A program made the translations under genes and the position numbers. Below the pieces are notes generated by a model. The model was not told where the DNA came from and did not search any database. It saw nothing but the letters and a program-made list of their open reading frames with translations. Below, piece after piece: positions 1 through 9,854 of a stretch of 64,000 nt of DNA. The first letter of the stretch is position 1. Every line of letters starts with the position of its first letter. Source of the stretch: Halolamina rubra (GTDB lineage Archaea; Halobacteriota; Halobacteria; Halobacteriales; Haloferacaceae); the NCBI RefSeq assembly GCF_000739555.1, contig NZ_BBJN01000029.1, forward strand, positions 1 through 64,000. Direction: 5' to 3'.

Positions 1-1028
1 ACTCCACCGGCATCGACGCCGGCGACGACGTGATCGTCTACCTCCCCGGCGACGCCGAGGACCTCGCCGTCGCCCTCCACGAGCTGCTGGGCGAGAAGGG
101 CGCCAACCCCCTGCTGCTCACCTACTCCGAGCGCGCCGACCGCGCGTTCCTCCGCAACAGCGACGAGTTCGACACGCCCGACCACGAGCTCGCGATGTAC
201 GAGAACGCCGACGCCACCATCATCGCCCGCAGCGGCCCGAACCCCAGCGAGATGGCCGACGTGGACCCCGAGACCACGGCCGCGTACAACCGCGCCCACG
301 ACCCCGTGAAGAAGGCGCGACTCGACACCACGTGGTGTCTCACGCAGTACCCCAGCCCGGGCTTCGCCCAGCTTGCGGGCATGAGCACCGAGGCGTACGA
401 GGAGTTCGTCTACGACGCCGTGAGCCTCGACTGGGAGGCCCAGCGGGAGTTCCAGGCGAACCTCGTCGAGATCCTCGACGACGCCAGCGAGGTGCGCATC
501 CGCGCGGGCGAGGAGACCGACGTGACGATGTCGATCGAGGGGAACACCGCCGAGAACGACTACGGGGAGGCGAACCTCCCCGGCGGCGAGGTGTTCACCG
601 CGCCGGTCAAACACAGCGTCGAGGGCGAGGTCCACTTCGACATGCCGCTGTACCGCCAGGGCCGCGAGGTCGAGGGCGTCCGGCTGACGTTCGAGAACGG
701 CAAAGTGACCGAGTTCTCCGCCGAGCGCAACGAGGACGTGCTCCAGGGCGTGTTCGACACCGACGAGGAGGCGCGCTACCTCGGCGAGCTGGGGATCGGG
801 ATGAACGACGCCATCGACCAGTTCACCTACAACATGCTGTTCGACGAGAAGATGGGCGAGACGGTCCACATGGCCGTCGGCAGCGCCTACCCCATGTGCG
901 TCGGCGAGGGGAACGAGGTCAACGACAGCGCCGAGCACGTCGACATGATCCTCAACATGAGCGAGGACTCGGTGATCGAGGTCGACGGCGAGGTCGTGCA
1001 GGAGGACGGGGAGTTCATCTTCGAGTAA
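1..1028 (+). CDS. M29-family aminopeptidase (5' end outside the window)
   Basis: Cytosolic metallo-exopeptidase of family M29. The frame, read from base 3, stays open through the left edge and residues STGIDAGDD precede the first GTG at 30, so the N-terminus is missing; by family length roughly 25-35 residues are lost. The M29 metal ligands are visible: Glu in GGEVFTAP, Glu in LGELGIGMN, His in GETVHMAVG, the Tyr in SAYP, and the His/Asp pair in EHVDMIL. It stops at 1028 and is followed by a repeat-bearing spacer facing the convergent lrp gene. Family call is firm; peptide specificity cannot be read. Confidence 0.9.
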   Translation, partial: STGIDAGDDVIVYLPGDAEDLAVALHELLGEKGANPLLLTYSERADRAFLRNSDEFDTPDHELAMYENADATIIARSGPNPSEMADVDPETTAAYNRAHDPVKKARLDTTWCLTQYPSPGFAQLAGMSTEAYEEFVYDAVSLDWEAQREFQANLVEILDDASEVRIRAGEETDVTMSIEGNTAENDYGEANLPGGEVFTAPVKHSVEGEVHFDMPLYRQGREVEGVRLTFENGKVTEFSAERNEDVLQGVFDTDEEARYLGELGIGMNDAIDQFTYNMLFDEKMGETVHMAVGSAYPMCVGEGNEVNDSAEHVDMILNMSEDSVIEVDGEVVQEDGEFIFE

Positions 1029-1409
1029 TCCGGCCGTCGTGTGGTTTCTGTTGGAGGGCGATATCGCCGTGAAGTTTCGGTGTTTGCCTCGGACAGCGAC
1101 CGCATCAGCATCTCGTTCGTTGGCAACTTGTGACCGCTGTTTCCAGTCCCCACTCCTCCCCCGCGCTCGCGTCAGTGCGAGCGCGAGGCGTCCACCGCAA
1201 CTGCACCGTGGCGCGCGACGTGAGCGCGACGGCGCGAACGAGCGTGCGAGGGACGACTGACTGAACGCAGTGAAGGAAGGAGTCGGCTGGGGAGGCTGTG
1301 GCCGCGGTGCGGTCCCCAGAGTCCTAGCTTACTCCGCGGTGACGTTCACACTCACGACGACAGTTCCCTCGTCGAACGAGTCGCTGACCACCAGAACACC
1401 GCGTTCTCC
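1029..1409. other. Gene-free spacer between convergent aminopeptidase and lrp
   Basis: No convincing gene lies in these 381 bases. Most of the spacer is copy 1 of a dispersed structured repeat (1108-1350). Open frames here have no recognisable product and coincide with the repeat. Confidence 0.7.
1108..1350 (-). repeat. Dispersed structured repeat, copy 1
   Basis: This segment shares interrupted blocks with 49545-49837 in the same orientation: GCATCTCGTTCGTTG, CGCGAGGCGTCCACC, a GGCTGGGGAGGC block and an ACTCCGCGGTGA block. Its distal part matches 13434-13562 in reverse. Read on the minus strand, conserved GGTGGACGCCT and GGGGAGGAGTGGGG flank a perfect 9-bp stem (plus-strand arms 1162-1170 and 1177-1185, 6-nt loop). 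The stem sequence differs from the other copies although it still pairs. This copy lacks the second GCCGGAC/GTCCGGC hairpin seen in copies 2 and 3. Confidence 0.75.
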
Positions 1410-1877
1410 CTACTGTTCGTCCTCGTCGACGGCCAGCTCGAACTGCTGGTTCTCGACGACCGCGTTCAGCACGACCGACGTGTTCGACTCCCGGATGTCC
1501 TCGTCGGTCAGCACCCGCTTGATCCGCTCGTTCATCTCGTCCGTGTCCTCGAACTTCCCGACGGCGACGACGTCGTGGTCGCCGGTGACCTCGTACACCG
1601 ACACCATCCCGCGGAGGTCGGCGAGGCGGTCGGTGATCTCCGGCAGCGCCGCGCCCTCGACTTTCAGGTGGAGGATCGCCGTCACGTCGTACCCCAGCTC
1701 CTGGTAGTTCACGTCGGGGCTGTACCCCTCGATCACGCCGTCGTCCTCCAGATCCTGCAGGTGGTTCGACACCGTCGTCACCGACACGTCGAGCTCCTCG
1801 CCCAGGCTCCGGAGACTCGCTCGACCGTTGCCCAGCAGGGAGTTGATCAGGCGCGCATCGAGGTTTTCGTACGTCAT
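1410..1877 (-). CDS. lrp: Lrp/AsnC-family transcriptional regulator
   Basis: A 155-residue protein with an N-terminal AsnC-type helix-turn-helix (about residues 5-60, including [18 protein letters not shown]) and a C-terminal ligand-binding RAM domain (about 65-140). I start it at the ATG whose complement is 1875-1877 ([10 protein letters not shown]); an upstream ATG would add an unlikely N-terminus. It is divergent from glnA with 125 bp between start codons. In Halobacterium salinarum an Lrp gene lies beside glnA and its product acts on glutamine synthetase expression, so a similar role is likely by context. Confidence 0.93.
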   Translation of the reverse strand: MTYENLDARLINSLLGNGRASLRSLGEELDVSVTTVSNHLQDLEDDGVIEGYSPDVNYQELGYDVTAILHLKVEGAALPEITDRLADLRGMVSVYEVTGDHDVVAVGKFEDTDEMNERIKRVLTDEDIRESNTSVVLNAVVENQQFELAVDEDEQ

Positions 1878-2002
1878 GGTAGTTCGCTCGGGGCGGGGCG
1901 CCAAGAACTTTACGAACATCCAGTTTTCCGAATCCGGTCTCGGCAGATACACGTTAAGAGGGGAATATTCTTGTAGTATCAGCCTCTCGACCCCGGTAGA
2001 GC
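1878..2002. promoter_or_regulatory. Divergent lrp/glnA control region
   Basis: The 125 bp between the two start codons is AT-richer than its surroundings. It holds a TTAAG core at 1954-1958 followed by the perfect palindrome GAATATTC at 1963-1970. The TTAAG lies about 45 bp before the glnA ATG, so it could be a TATA box for a short-leader transcript, and the palindrome is a candidate operator for the adjacent Lrp. Function is inferred from position only. Confidence 0.4.
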
Positions 2003-3361
2003 ATGACGGACGAACCAGCTCCGGACGGCGGACTCACCGACGAGGAACGCGACGTTCTCGAACGCATCGACCGCGAGGGGATCGACTTCCTGCGACTCCA
2101 GTTCACCGACATCCTGGGCACGGTGAAAAACGTCGCCGTGCCGGCCGACCAGGCCGAGAAGGCGTTCACGGAGGGGATCTACTTCGACGGCTCCTCGATC
2201 GAGGGGTTCGTGCGCATCCAGGAGTCGGACATGCGCCTCAAGCCCGACGCGAGCACGTTCTCGGTGCTGCCGTGGCGCGACACCTCCGCGCGACTCATCT
2301 GTGACGTGATCAACACGTCGACGGGCGAGCCGTTCGAGGGCGACCCCCGCCACGTGCTGAAGTCCGCTCTCACCCGCGCCGAAGAGATGGGGTACACCGT
2401 CAACGCCGCGCCCGAGCCGGAGTTCTTCCTGTTCGAGGAGGACGAGGAGGGGAGGGCGACGACGAAGACGAACGACGCCGGCGGCTACTTCGACCTCGCG
2501 CCGAAGGATCTCGCCTCCGACGTGCGCCGGGACATCATCTTCGGGCTCGAGGAGATGGGGTTCGACATCGAGGCGTCCCACCACGAGGTCGCCGAGGGCC
2601 AGCACGAGATCAACTTCGAGTACGACGACGCGCTCACGACCGCCGACAACGTCGCGACGTTCCGCACGGTCGTCCGCGCGATCGCCGCCCAGCACGACCT
2701 CCACGCGACGTTCATGCCCAAACCGATCCCGAAGATCAACGGCTCGGGGATGCACACCCACATCTCGCTGTTCACCGACGACGGCGAGAACGCGTTCCAC
2801 GACGGCGACGACGAGTTCGACCTGAGCGAGGCGGCGAAGCAGTTCACCGCCGGCGTCCTCGAACACGCCGAGGCCCTCGCCGCGGTCACCAACCCCACCG
2901 TGAACAGCTACAAGCGCCTCGTGCCGGGGTACGAGGCCCCCGTCTACGTCGCGTGGTCCGACCGCAACCGCTCGGCGCTGATCCGCAAGCCCGCGGCGCG
3001 CGTGCCCGCGGCCTCCCGCATCGAGGCGCGCTTCCCGGATCCGTCGTGTAACCCCTACCTCGCGCTGGCGGTGCTGATCCACGCCGGCCTCGACGGGATC
3101 GAGCAGGAGATGGAGTGTGACGACCCGGTCCGCGAGAACATCTACGAGTTCGACGAGGCCAAACGCGAGGAGTACGGCATCACTACGCTCCCCGCCAACC
3201 TCGGCGAGGCCGTCGAGGCGCTGGAGGACGACGAGCTCGTGCTCGACGCGCTCGGCGACCACGTCGCCGAGAAGTTCCTGAAAGCCAAGCAGGCCGAGTA
3301 CGACGAGTACCGCGTCGACGTCTCCGACTGGGAGATCGACCGCTACCTCGAGAAGTTCTGA
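2003..3361 (+). CDS. glnA: Glutamine synthetase, type I
   Basis: ATP-dependent ligation of ammonia to glutamate, the main nitrogen-assimilation step. The 452-residue length and family motifs fit type [11 protein letters not shown] (beta-grasp domain), FDGSSIEGF, the metal and ATP-site segments EPEFFLFE and [12 protein letters not shown], and NRSALIRKP. The region matching the bacterial adenylylation loop reads ENIYEFDE rather than NLYDLP, so control by adenylylation is unlikely; this is inference. A T-tract follows the stop. Regulation by the divergent Lrp is probable. Confidence 0.97.
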   Translation: MTDEPAPDGGLTDEERDVLERIDREGIDFLRLQFTDILGTVKNVAVPADQAEKAFTEGIYFDGSSIEGFVRIQESDMRLKPDASTFSVLPWRDTSARLICDVINTSTGEPFEGDPRHVLKSALTRAEEMGYTVNAAPEPEFFLFEEDEEGRATTKTNDAGGYFDLAPKDLASDVRRDIIFGLEEMGFDIEASHHEVAEGQHEINFEYDDALTTADNVATFRTVVRAIAAQHDLHATFMPKPIPKINGSGMHTHISLFTDDGENAFHDGDDEFDLSEAAKQFTAGVLEHAEALAAVTNPTVNSYKRLVPGYEAPVYVAWSDRNRSALIRKPAARVPAASRIEARFPDPSCNPYLALAVLIHAGLDGIEQEMECDDPVRENIYEFDEAKREEYGITTLPANLGEAVEALEDDELVLDALGDHVAEKFLKAKQAEYDEYRVDVSDWEIDRYLEKF

Positions 3362-3378
3362 GCGCCCCGACCACGACC

Positions 3379-3385
3379 CTTTTTG
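3379..3385 (+). terminator. T-tract after glnA
   Basis: CTTTTTG lies 18 bases after the glnA stop and fits an archaeal intrinsic-type oligo-T terminator. It also lies about 27 bp before the uspA GTG, so it could instead be that gene's TATA-like element. Confidence 0.35.
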
Positions 3386-3409
3386 CCCGCTGCCGACCGT
3401 GAGCCACTC

Positions 3410-3847
3410 GTGACGCTACTCGTCCCGTTCGACGGCTCGGCGCTCGCCGAGGCCGCGCTGGCCCGCGCGGTGGAGTTCGGCGAGGTGTTCGAGCAGCCGG
3501 TGGTCGCGATCGCGGTCGTCCCGCAGGGGAACGACGGGTACGCCCGCGATCGGGGCTGGCTCGAGGCGGGCGAGTCGTTCGACACTGAGACGATCGTCTC
3601 GCGGCTGCGCGACCAGGTCGAGGCGCTCGCGCCCGACGCTACGTTCCGCTACGAGCGCGTGCCGCGGGCGGCCCGGGCGGGCACGATCGCCCGCGAGATC
3701 CGCCGGACGGCCCGGCGCGTCGAGGCGTCGATCGTGTTCGTCGGGAGCGACAACGCGGGCCGGCTGGTGACGGCGCTGAGCAGCGTCGGCGGCAACGTCG
3801 CCGCCGACCAGACGTACGACGTGCTGATCGTCCGCCACACCGGCTAG
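3410..3847 (+). CDS. Universal stress protein (UspA family)
   Basis: A 145-residue single Usp domain. It opens with the typical strand and motif MTLLVPFDGSALAEAALARA and ends with the ATP-type loop region FVGSDNAGRLVTALSSVGGNVAADQTYDVLIVRH. The GTG at 3410 puts the N-terminus where Usp proteins normally start; a TTG at 3383 would add nine residues. It lies 48 bp after glnA on the same strand, but a T-tract intervenes, so co-transcription is uncertain. Its target is unknown. Confidence 0.9.
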   Translation: MTLLVPFDGSALAEAALARAVEFGEVFEQPVVAIAVVPQGNDGYARDRGWLEAGESFDTETIVSRLRDQVEALAPDATFRYERVPRAARAGTIAREIRRTARRVEASIVFVGSDNAGRLVTALSSVGGNVAADQTYDVLIVRHTG

Positions 3848-3917
3848 CGCCGACGATCGGCGCCGCCGACGCCGCGGCGGCGGTGGTTTCACGACGCTGG
3901 GGCGCCAACACGGCCGT

Positions 3918-4424
3918 ATGGGCGACGTGACGCTCCGGGAGGCGACCGGCGACGACGCCGCCGCGCTGGCGGCGGCCTACCGAGACGCCTACCGGGCGAA
4001 CCGCGAGCTCGGCTTCCCCGCGACGGCCGGCGCCGCGACCGCCGAGCAGGTCGCCGAGTGGATCCGCGAGGACCGCGTGTTCGTCGCCGAGAGCGACGGG
4101 GAGCTGATCGGCGGCGTCCGCCTCGAACACGTCGACGCCGCCGAGAGCCCCGTCCGGCGAGCCGCCGGCGCCGACGCGACCGTGAAGCTCAGCCGCCTCG
4201 GGGTCCGCGAGCGCTGGAAGGGCGAGGGCGTCGGCAGCCGGCTGCTCGAACGCGCCGAGCGCGCCGCGCGGGAGGCGGGCTACGCGGCCGTCTGGCTCAC
4301 CACCCCCGACGAACACCCGTTCCTGCCCGAGTTCTACCACGCCCACGGCTACGAGGTGATGGGCGACTACCCGCTCTCCGTCCGCGACTACGACGAGGTC
4401 GTCATGGAGAAATCACTCGAGTAG
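3918..4424 (+). CDS. GNAT-family N-acetyltransferase
   Basis: A 168-residue GNAT fold. It shows a strand giving VFVAESDGELIGGVRLE, then the acetyl-CoA pyrophosphate-binding loop LGVRERWKGEGVGSRLLERAERAA (R-x-x-G-x-G/A type), then FYHAHGYEVMGDYPLSV near the C-terminus. The substrate cannot be told. Its last 12 bases overlap the 3' end of the convergent PAP2 gene. Confidence 0.88.
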   Translation: MGDVTLREATGDDAAALAAAYRDAYRANRELGFPATAGAATAEQVAEWIREDRVFVAESDGELIGGVRLEHVDAAESPVRRAAGADATVKLSRLGVRERWKGEGVGSRLLERAERAAREAGYAAVWLTTPDEHPFLPEFYHAHGYEVMGDYPLSVRDYDEVVMEKSLE

Positions 4425-5311
4425 CGCGCGCCGGTCGGCCAGCGCCGGCAGCCAGATCACCGCGCCGACCGCCAGCGCCGACCCCAGCGCCGTCAGCGGC
4501 AGCGGCAGGTCGCCGACGTAGATCCCGCCCCACGCGGCGCCCAGCACCGCCGCGCCCGGGATCGCGATCCGGATCGGGAGCGGTGGGAGCTCCGTCCCTT
4601 CCCGGCGCCACACGACGGCGGCGCCGCGCCGGCGCCGAGGGCGATGGCGGCTTTCAGCGCCTCGTCGGGGTGGGCCGGCGCGAACACGAGCGCCGCGGCG
4701 AGCGCCGCGACCCCCAACACCGCGGCGGCGGTGAACGCCCGGTCGGGCCGGGTCCCGGCGACGCGGGCGACCGCGAGCAGCACCGCGCTGCCGGCGACGA
4801 TCCCCGCGAGCACGTCCGGGAGGTGGTGGACGCCGATGACGAGCCGCGAGAGCGCGACGACGCCGACGACGCTCGCGGCGGCGAGGAGCCGCTTCCGGCG
4901 GGTCCAGAGCCGGTCGAGGTAGAGGGCGAGCCCGCCGTAGACGATGGTGCTCGAGGTGGCGTGGCCGCTGGGGAAGCCGAACCCGTCGCCGGTGGCGATG
5001 CTCCCGTAGACGCCGTCGAACAGCGCCGGGAGCCACGCCGGCGGCGTCGCCGTCCCCGCGCCGGCGGGGCGGTGGACGCCGAAGAACGTTTTGAGCGCGA
5101 CCGTCGCCGCGAGCGCACAGATCGCCAGCGCGATCATCGTCGCGCCAGCCCGCCGCGGCTCGGACGCCAGCCGACCGTCGCCGAGCAGGTACAGCAGCGC
5201 GAGGCCGCCGAACACGAACCACGCGTCGGCGAGCTGTGTGAGGATCGCGAACAGCAGCGCGACCCAGTCGGGGAGGCCCGCGAGCGCCTCCGTGATCCCC
5301 CACCCGTGCAT
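4413..5311 (-). CDS. PAP2-superfamily membrane phosphatase, with a one-base frameshift
   Basis: Polytopic acid-phosphatase-like protein, probably acting on lipid or isoprenoid phosphates. The three PAP2 motifs are present in order: KTFFGVHRP, PSGHATSST and SRLVIGVHHLPDV. The reading frame breaks near 4626: the 5' frame runs into an unrelated tail, while the next frame continues a membrane segment to a stop at 4413. The span is 899 bp, so one extra base gives 299 residues; GGCGC-GGCGCC probably lost a C. Its ATG directly abuts the stop of the upstream YihY-like gene, so the two form an operon. Sequencing error is more likely than a pseudogene. Confidence 0.85.
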
Positions 5312-6574
5312 CTACCTGAGTCGCTCCGCGACGCCGCCGGCGGTTCTGACGGCGCCGATGACGCCGCCGAACAGGACGAACAGCACGTAGAGGCCGAGCG
5401 TGGAGGTGAACGTGATCAGCATCGCCGCCACGGCCGGCCAGCCGTCGAGCCAGTAGAACGCGCCGAGGCTCAGCACGGTGCCGTACAGGAGGACGAGATA
5501 CGGCCCCCAGCCGGTGGCTTTCCCCTGGCGCATCCGGGTGCGGACGTACGCCTTCAGGTCGGCCTCCAGCTGCGGCCGGTCGACGGTCCGCTCTTCAACG
5601 TCCTCCTCGAAGCCGTCGAGCTCGGACCGGAGCTCCTCGACTTCCTCCGCGAGGTCGGCGACGTCGGGCGCGCCGCGGGGTTCGCGCTCTGCCATGTACA
5701 CCGAGGCTGGCTCGCGGTGCCCTTGGAACTGCCGGTCGGCAGTCGCCGCGGCGTCGGACAACCCCACGCCCGGGGCGTCGTCGGCGCCCGGAACACGATT
5801 CTCGGCGAGCACGACGTTGACCACGGCGCCGAGGATCACGGCGGCGCCGGCGAGGTAGAGCCACGTCACCAGCAGGATCACCCCGCCGACGATGCCGTAG
5901 GCGGAGGTGCTGGCGACGCTCGCGTACAGCTGGAACCCCGCCTGCATCGCCGTCCAGACCACGGCGGCGACGACGGTGCCGGGGAGCACCTCCCGGACGG
6001 TGACTGAAGTGTCGGGGAACCGGTAGAACAGCGGGAGGAAGGCGGCGGTCAGCAGGATCGGCAGCGAGAGCACGCCCAGCGCCTCGACGACGGCACCGAG
6101 ATCGAACGCCGCGAACGCGCCGGCCAGCGCGACCATCAGCGTCATCGAGGCGCCGATGCCGACGACGACGACCACCGAGTCGATCACCTGATCGAGCGCC
6201 GTGTTCTCGTGTTCGGTGCCGTACACCGCGGCGAAGGCGGTGTCGAGCGCGCGGAACACTTTGAGCGTCCCCCAGAGCAGGAACGCCAGCCCCAGGACGG
6301 TCGCGCTCCCCCGCCCGTCGCTCGCGGTGAGCGCGGTTGTGAGAACCTCCTGCCCGCTCGGGGTGAGGAACTGGCTGGTCGACTCGAGCAGGACGGTCGC
6401 CAGCTGCTCGCCGCCGACGACGGTGGCGACGATCAGCGCCAGCACCGCCGCGGGGATCAGCGAGACGAACGCGTAGTACGCCACCGCCGCCGCGAGGAAC
6501 GTGAGCTCCTGCTCCTTCGCGACGACGCCGACGCGCTTGGTCGTCTCGAGGGCGCTCCGGAGGCGTGATTGCAC
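5312..6574 (-). CDS. YihY/BrkB-family inner-membrane protein
   Basis: A 420-residue membrane protein. The first 270 residues carry about six hydrophobic segments with the family signature LTFLAAAVAYYAFVSLIPAAV near the N-terminus and YGIVGGVILLVTWLYLAGAAVILGA near the sixth. Then comes an acidic, coiled-coil-prone cytosolic stretch (about residues 300-345), then two further membrane segments; this extra tail is haloarchaeal in style. The biochemical role of the family is unsettled. The stop codon directly abuts the ATG of the PAP2 gene, indicating one transcript. Confidence 0.9.
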   Translation of the reverse strand: MQSRLRSALETTKRVGVVAKEQELTFLAAAVAYYAFVSLIPAAVLALIVATVVGGEQLATVLLESTSQFLTPSGQEVLTTALTASDGRGSATVLGLAFLLWGTLKVFRALDTAFAAVYGTEHENTALDQVIDSVVVVVGIGASMTLMVALAGAFAAFDLGAVVEALGVLSLPILLTAAFLPLFYRFPDTSVTVREVLPGTVVAAVVWTAMQAGFQLYASVASTSAYGIVGGVILLVTWLYLAGAAVILGAVVNVVLAENRVPGADDAPGVGLSDAAATADRQFQGHREPASVYMAEREPRGAPDVADLAEEVEELRSELDGFEEDVEERTVDRPQLEADLKAYVRTRMRQGKATGWGPYLVLLYGTVLSLGAFYWLDGWPAVAAMLITFTSTLGLYVLFVLFGGVIGAVRTAGGVAERLR

Positions 6575-6642
6575 GACAGGGGGTAGGCGAGCGCGTTACA
6601 AGAACCCCGTGGCGGGGCGGCCTCGCACCCCACCTGTCGCGT

Positions 6643-6650
6643 CACTTATT
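6643..6650 (+). promoter_or_regulatory. TATA-like box for the UbiA/lycopene-cyclase gene
   Basis: CACTTATT has its TTATT core about 25-28 bp before the ATG at 6674, the spacing of a haloarchaeal promoter that yields a leaderless mRNA. No Shine-Dalgarno sequence precedes the ATG. Confidence 0.45.
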
Positions 6651-6673
6651 GGTGTTCCTACCCAACACACCAC

Positions 6674-7840
6674 ATGGCCATCGCCCGCCACGGGAGCGGC
6701 CCCGCCGCCCTCGCCAGCGCGTACGCGTCGCAGGTGCATCCGGTGTTCATGCTCCCGCCGGTCGCGACGGCGCTGTTCGGCGCCGCGCTGGCCGGGGCGT
6801 TCGACCCTCGGGTCGCGCTTGTCGCCGCCGGCGCCGCCTTCTTCGCCGTCTACACCGCCCACGTGAAGGACGGCTACGTCGACTTCCACCGCCGCGGCGA
6901 GGACGACGACCACCCGCTGACGGTGCGCGGCTGCCGGCTCGGACTCGCCGCGGCGACCGGCGGCTTCCTCGCCTGTCTCGCCGGGCTCGCCGTCCTCGCC
7001 GACCCCCTGGCCGCCGCGCTGGCGGCGCCGATGTGGGCGATCGGCTACCTCCACGCGCCGCAGTTCGACACCAACCCCTTGACGACGACGCTGGGCTACC
7101 CGGTCGGGATCGGGCTCTGTCTGCTCACCGGCTACGCCGCCCAGACCGGCGGGCTCGCGACGCGACCGCTCGCGCTCGCGGCCGTGCTCGTAACCGTCCT
7201 CGCTGGGGTGAAGATCATCGACGACTCGCAGGATTACGACTACGACCGGTCGATCGAGAAGCGGACCGTCGCGGTCGTGCTCGGCCCGGCCAGGTCCCGC
7301 TCGCTCGCGGTCGGTCTGCTCGCAGCGGGGCTGTTCGCGGTGGTTCCGCTCGCGATCACCGGCGTGATGCCGCCGAGCGCGCCCGCCGCCAGCCTCGTCT
7401 TCGGCGCCGTCGCCGCCGTGGCGGTCCGTCGCGACCCCACGACGGCGACGATGCTGCTCGTTCGCGGGGCGTACCTGTTCCTCGCGGCGCTGCTCGTGGC
7501 GGTGTTCTTCGAGCCGCTGGCGGGCGTCCCGCTGCCGGACATCACCGTCCTCGGCCCGTACACCTACCTCGCGACGGAGGTCGTGTTCGGCGCGGTGGCG
7601 CTCGCGCTGCTGTACCGGGCCGGCGACGGCGCGCTCCGCCGGGCCGCCAGAACGATCCCGGCGCTGTACCCCGTCGCGTACGTCTGGGACTGGTACACGC
7701 TGGAGGTCGGCGTGTTCGCGATCCCGATGCGGACCGGGATCGAACTGCTGGGGATCCCACTAGAGGAGCACATCTTCATGCTCGTGGTGCCGGCGGTGGT
7801 GCTGGGCATCCACGAGACCGTCAACCCGCGGGCGGAGTGA
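6674..7840 (+). CDS. UbiA prenyltransferase fused to a lycopene-cyclase-type domain
   Basis: A 388-residue polytopic membrane protein. The first about 260 residues are a UbiA-type aromatic/isoprenoid prenyltransferase with both acidic motifs: KDGYVDFHRRGEDDDHP (about residue 66) and DDSQDYDYD (about 190). The last about 110 residues resemble the heterodimeric/CarR-type lycopene cyclase domain: WDWYTLEVGVFAIP followed by GIPLEEHIFML with its paired Glu. Known relatives act in carotenoid or C50 bacterioruberin chemistry, so a carotenoid or lipid-quinone role is plausible, but neither activity can be assigned from sequence. trm1 follows convergently. Confidence 0.85.
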   Translation: MAIARHGSGPAALASAYASQVHPVFMLPPVATALFGAALAGAFDPRVALVAAGAAFFAVYTAHVKDGYVDFHRRGEDDDHPLTVRGCRLGLAAATGGFLACLAGLAVLADPLAAALAAPMWAIGYLHAPQFDTNPLTTTLGYPVGIGLCLLTGYAAQTGGLATRPLALAAVLVTVLAGVKIIDDSQDYDYDRSIEKRTVAVVLGPARSRSLAVGLLAAGLFAVVPLAITGVMPPSAPAASLVFGAVAAVAVRRDPTTATMLLVRGAYLFLAALLVAVFFEPLAGVPLPDITVLGPYTYLATEVVFGAVALALLYRAGDGALRRAARTIPALYPVAYVWDWYTLEVGVFAIPMRTGIELLGIPLEEHIFMLVVPAVVLGIHETVNPRAE

Positions 7841-7906
7841 GGACGACTCGGTGTCCGGAGTTGGTTCCACACAGCCGCGGCGACGGCTCCGCGGTCGTGA
7901 CCGCCG

Positions 7907-9079
7907 TCACTCCCGGTCGCTCGCCGCGGCTGGCTCCGCCGCTTCCCTGATCTCGCTCACGTCCGCGTCCGTCTTGAAGCAGGTCCCCCCGTAGTGCGCC
8001 GGGCTCGCCTCGTAGCCGGCGTCCCGGAGGTCGTCGAGGAACGTCTCCAGCTTGTTCGCGGGCGCGCCCCATTGCTTGCAGAGGCGGTGCTGGTCGTAGT
8101 GGGTCGGCGTGTCGAGTTCGACCGCGAGCGTGTCGAGCAGGCGACTCACGCGCTTCCACTCGCCCATGTTCGGCGTCACCTCGTCGGCGACGGCGTCGAC
8201 GAACTCGCGGTCGACGATCGGACCGAGCCAGATCGGCCCCGCGGTCGAACTGCGCGCGGAGCCGCAGTTCGGGCAGTCCTCCGGGGGGTGGGCGATCCGG
8301 CCGAACTCGTGTTCGCGGTAGAGGCAGTCCTCGCAGTGGTGGACGAACCCGAGCCACTGGAGCGCCTTGTCCGCCGCGGTGGCCTTGTGGGTGAGTTCGA
8401 GGTACGTCCGGGCGTAGTGGCGGGTCGCGTGCGAGCAGATCGGCTCGACCGCCACGTCCCGGCGGGCGGCGACGCGGGAGAGTGCGCCGATCAGCACGCG
8501 AAGCCCCATCTCGCGGTGGAAATCCGTGTTCCGCGGGACGGTGTCGTACGTCCGGACGCCGGAGTCGAAGTGGGCGCCACAGAGCGGCGCGGTGTCGGTC
8601 GCGGTGACACAGAGCAGCTTTCTGGTGCCGGCGACGGCGGCGTCGGCGAACGGCATCGGCGTCCCGAACGGGTCGAGGTCGACCACGTCGAAGCGCTCGG
8701 AGTGCATGAGCACGTTGGCGTCGGACTCGACGGCCTCGCCGGGCAGGTCGTTCAGCGCGAGGTTCTCGCGAGCGAGTTCGACCGCTTCGGGGTCCACGTC
8801 GGCGGCGGTCACGTCGTAGCCCGCCTCGGCGGCGCGGGCCGCGCGGACGCCGGTGGCGGTCATCGCGTCGAGGTAGGAGAGCGTGCGGTCCGCCGGGGAC
8901 TCGGCGCCGACGTTCGCACTGCCGTCGACGCGGCTCTCGTACGCCCGGAGCACCGCCACGGTGAGGTCGCGGTTCAGCTCCATCTCGGGGTTGAAGAACA
9001 CGGCGTCGCCGGCGCCCTCGCTGCTGCCGTCCCGTGGGTCGGGCGCCTCGACGTCCACGTCGCCCTCGCTGACGCGCAT
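7907..9079 (-). CDS. trm1: tRNA (guanine26-N2)-dimethyltransferase
   Basis: SAM-dependent methylation of G26 in tRNA. The 390-residue protein has the early [14 protein letters not shown] motif, a SAM-binding [19 protein letters not shown] segment, a [11 protein letters not shown] catalytic loop and a C-terminal zinc cluster CEDC...CPNCGSA. I start it at the ATG with complement 9077-9079 ([10 protein letters not shown]); an upstream ATG adds 34 arginine-rich residues with no family support. It is divergent from the gamma-glutamylcyclotransferase-like gene. Confidence 0.95.
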   Translation of the reverse strand: MRVSEGDVDVEAPDPRDGSSEGAGDAVFFNPEMELNRDLTVAVLRAYESRVDGSANVGAESPADRTLSYLDAMTATGVRAARAAEAGYDVTAADVDPEAVELARENLALNDLPGEAVESDANVLMHSERFDVVDLDPFGTPMPFADAAVAGTRKLLCVTATDTAPLCGAHFDSGVRTYDTVPRNTDFHREMGLRVLIGALSRVAARRDVAVEPICSHATRHYARTYLELTHKATAADKALQWLGFVHHCEDCLYREHEFGRIAHPPEDCPNCGSARSSTAGPIWLGPIVDREFVDAVADEVTPNMGEWKRVSRLLDTLAVELDTPTHYDQHRLCKQWGAPANKLETFLDDLRDAGYEASPAHYGGTCFKTDADVSEIREAAEPAAASDRE

Positions 9080-9179
9080 GGCCGACCCTGGTCGGGCGTC
9101 GCGGAAAGCGGTTGCGTTCGGGTGGTCCCCGGCGTCGGACGGCCGACGGCGCTTTCCCCGTCGAGTGCCAATCGGTCGC

Positions 9180-9611
9180 ATGGACGTGTTCGTCTACGGC
9201 ACCCTGACCGAGCCCGAACGGGTCGGCGCCGTCGTCGACTCCTTCGCCTTCCTCGGCGCGGCGGTGCTGTCGGGGCTCCACCCCGTGCAGGGCGAGTACC
9301 CCACGCTCGCGCCCGGCGGCGAGACCGGCGGGCGGCTCCTCCGAACCGACGACGTGGGGGCGCTCGACGCCTACGAGGGGGTGAACGAGGGGCTCTACGT
9401 CCGGGTTCCGGTGCCGATCGACACAGCCGAGTCCTGCGACGGCGGCCGCGCGGGCGGACTCGACGCGACGGCGGCGGTGTACGTCGGCGACCCGGGACGA
9501 CTCGGCGTCGACGACGAGGTGACGTGGCCCGGGGCCGGCGACGACGCGGGGTTCGCCGACCGCGTTCGGGCGTACCTGCGCGATCGCGACGTGTGTGTCC
9601 GGCCGCAGTGA
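9180..9611 (+). CDS. Gamma-glutamylcyclotransferase-like (AIG2-type) protein
   Basis: A 143-residue protein that opens with [15 protein letters not shown], the substrate-pocket YGTL motif of the GGCT/AIG2 fold. [14 protein letters not shown] supplies the conserved Tyr and the likely catalytic Glu. Family members act on gamma-glutamyl peptides or amines; haloarchaea use gamma-glutamylcysteine as their thiol, so a thiol-turnover role is conceivable but unproven. It is divergent from trm1. Confidence 0.85.
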   Translation: MDVFVYGTLTEPERVGAVVDSFAFLGAAVLSGLHPVQGEYPTLAPGGETGGRLLRTDDVGALDAYEGVNEGLYVRVPVPIDTAESCDGGRAGGLDATAAVYVGDPGRLGVDDEVTWPGAGDDAGFADRVRAYLRDRDVCVRPQ

Positions 9612-9854
9612 GCGCCGCCGCGACTCCGACCGGCGGCGTCGACGGTTGGTGACAGTCGGGTTTCACGTACCGAATTCGGTGTCTCGGGCGGTCGTGCGTC
9701 GCATTTTCACTTTCACTGCGGTCGGGGTAGCCTTATCCCCGGGGACGCCCAACGGGTGAGTGCACGCAGTGTGACGCGTGCGTTTCCCCCTTTCCCCCCT
9801 TTCCCCCTTCGGCCACCGAAACTCCTTAGCGATAGCCGCGGAACCGTCGTGGGT

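Noticed and set aside
1270-1707. 145-codon plus-strand frame over the lrp 3' end
   Set aside because: It is antisense to lrp and Ser/Thr-rich, as expected for a shadow frame.
4058-6007. 649-codon plus-strand frame over GNAT, PAP2 and YihY
   Set aside because: It is out of frame with well-supported genes and is Arg/Pro/Gly-rich low complexity.
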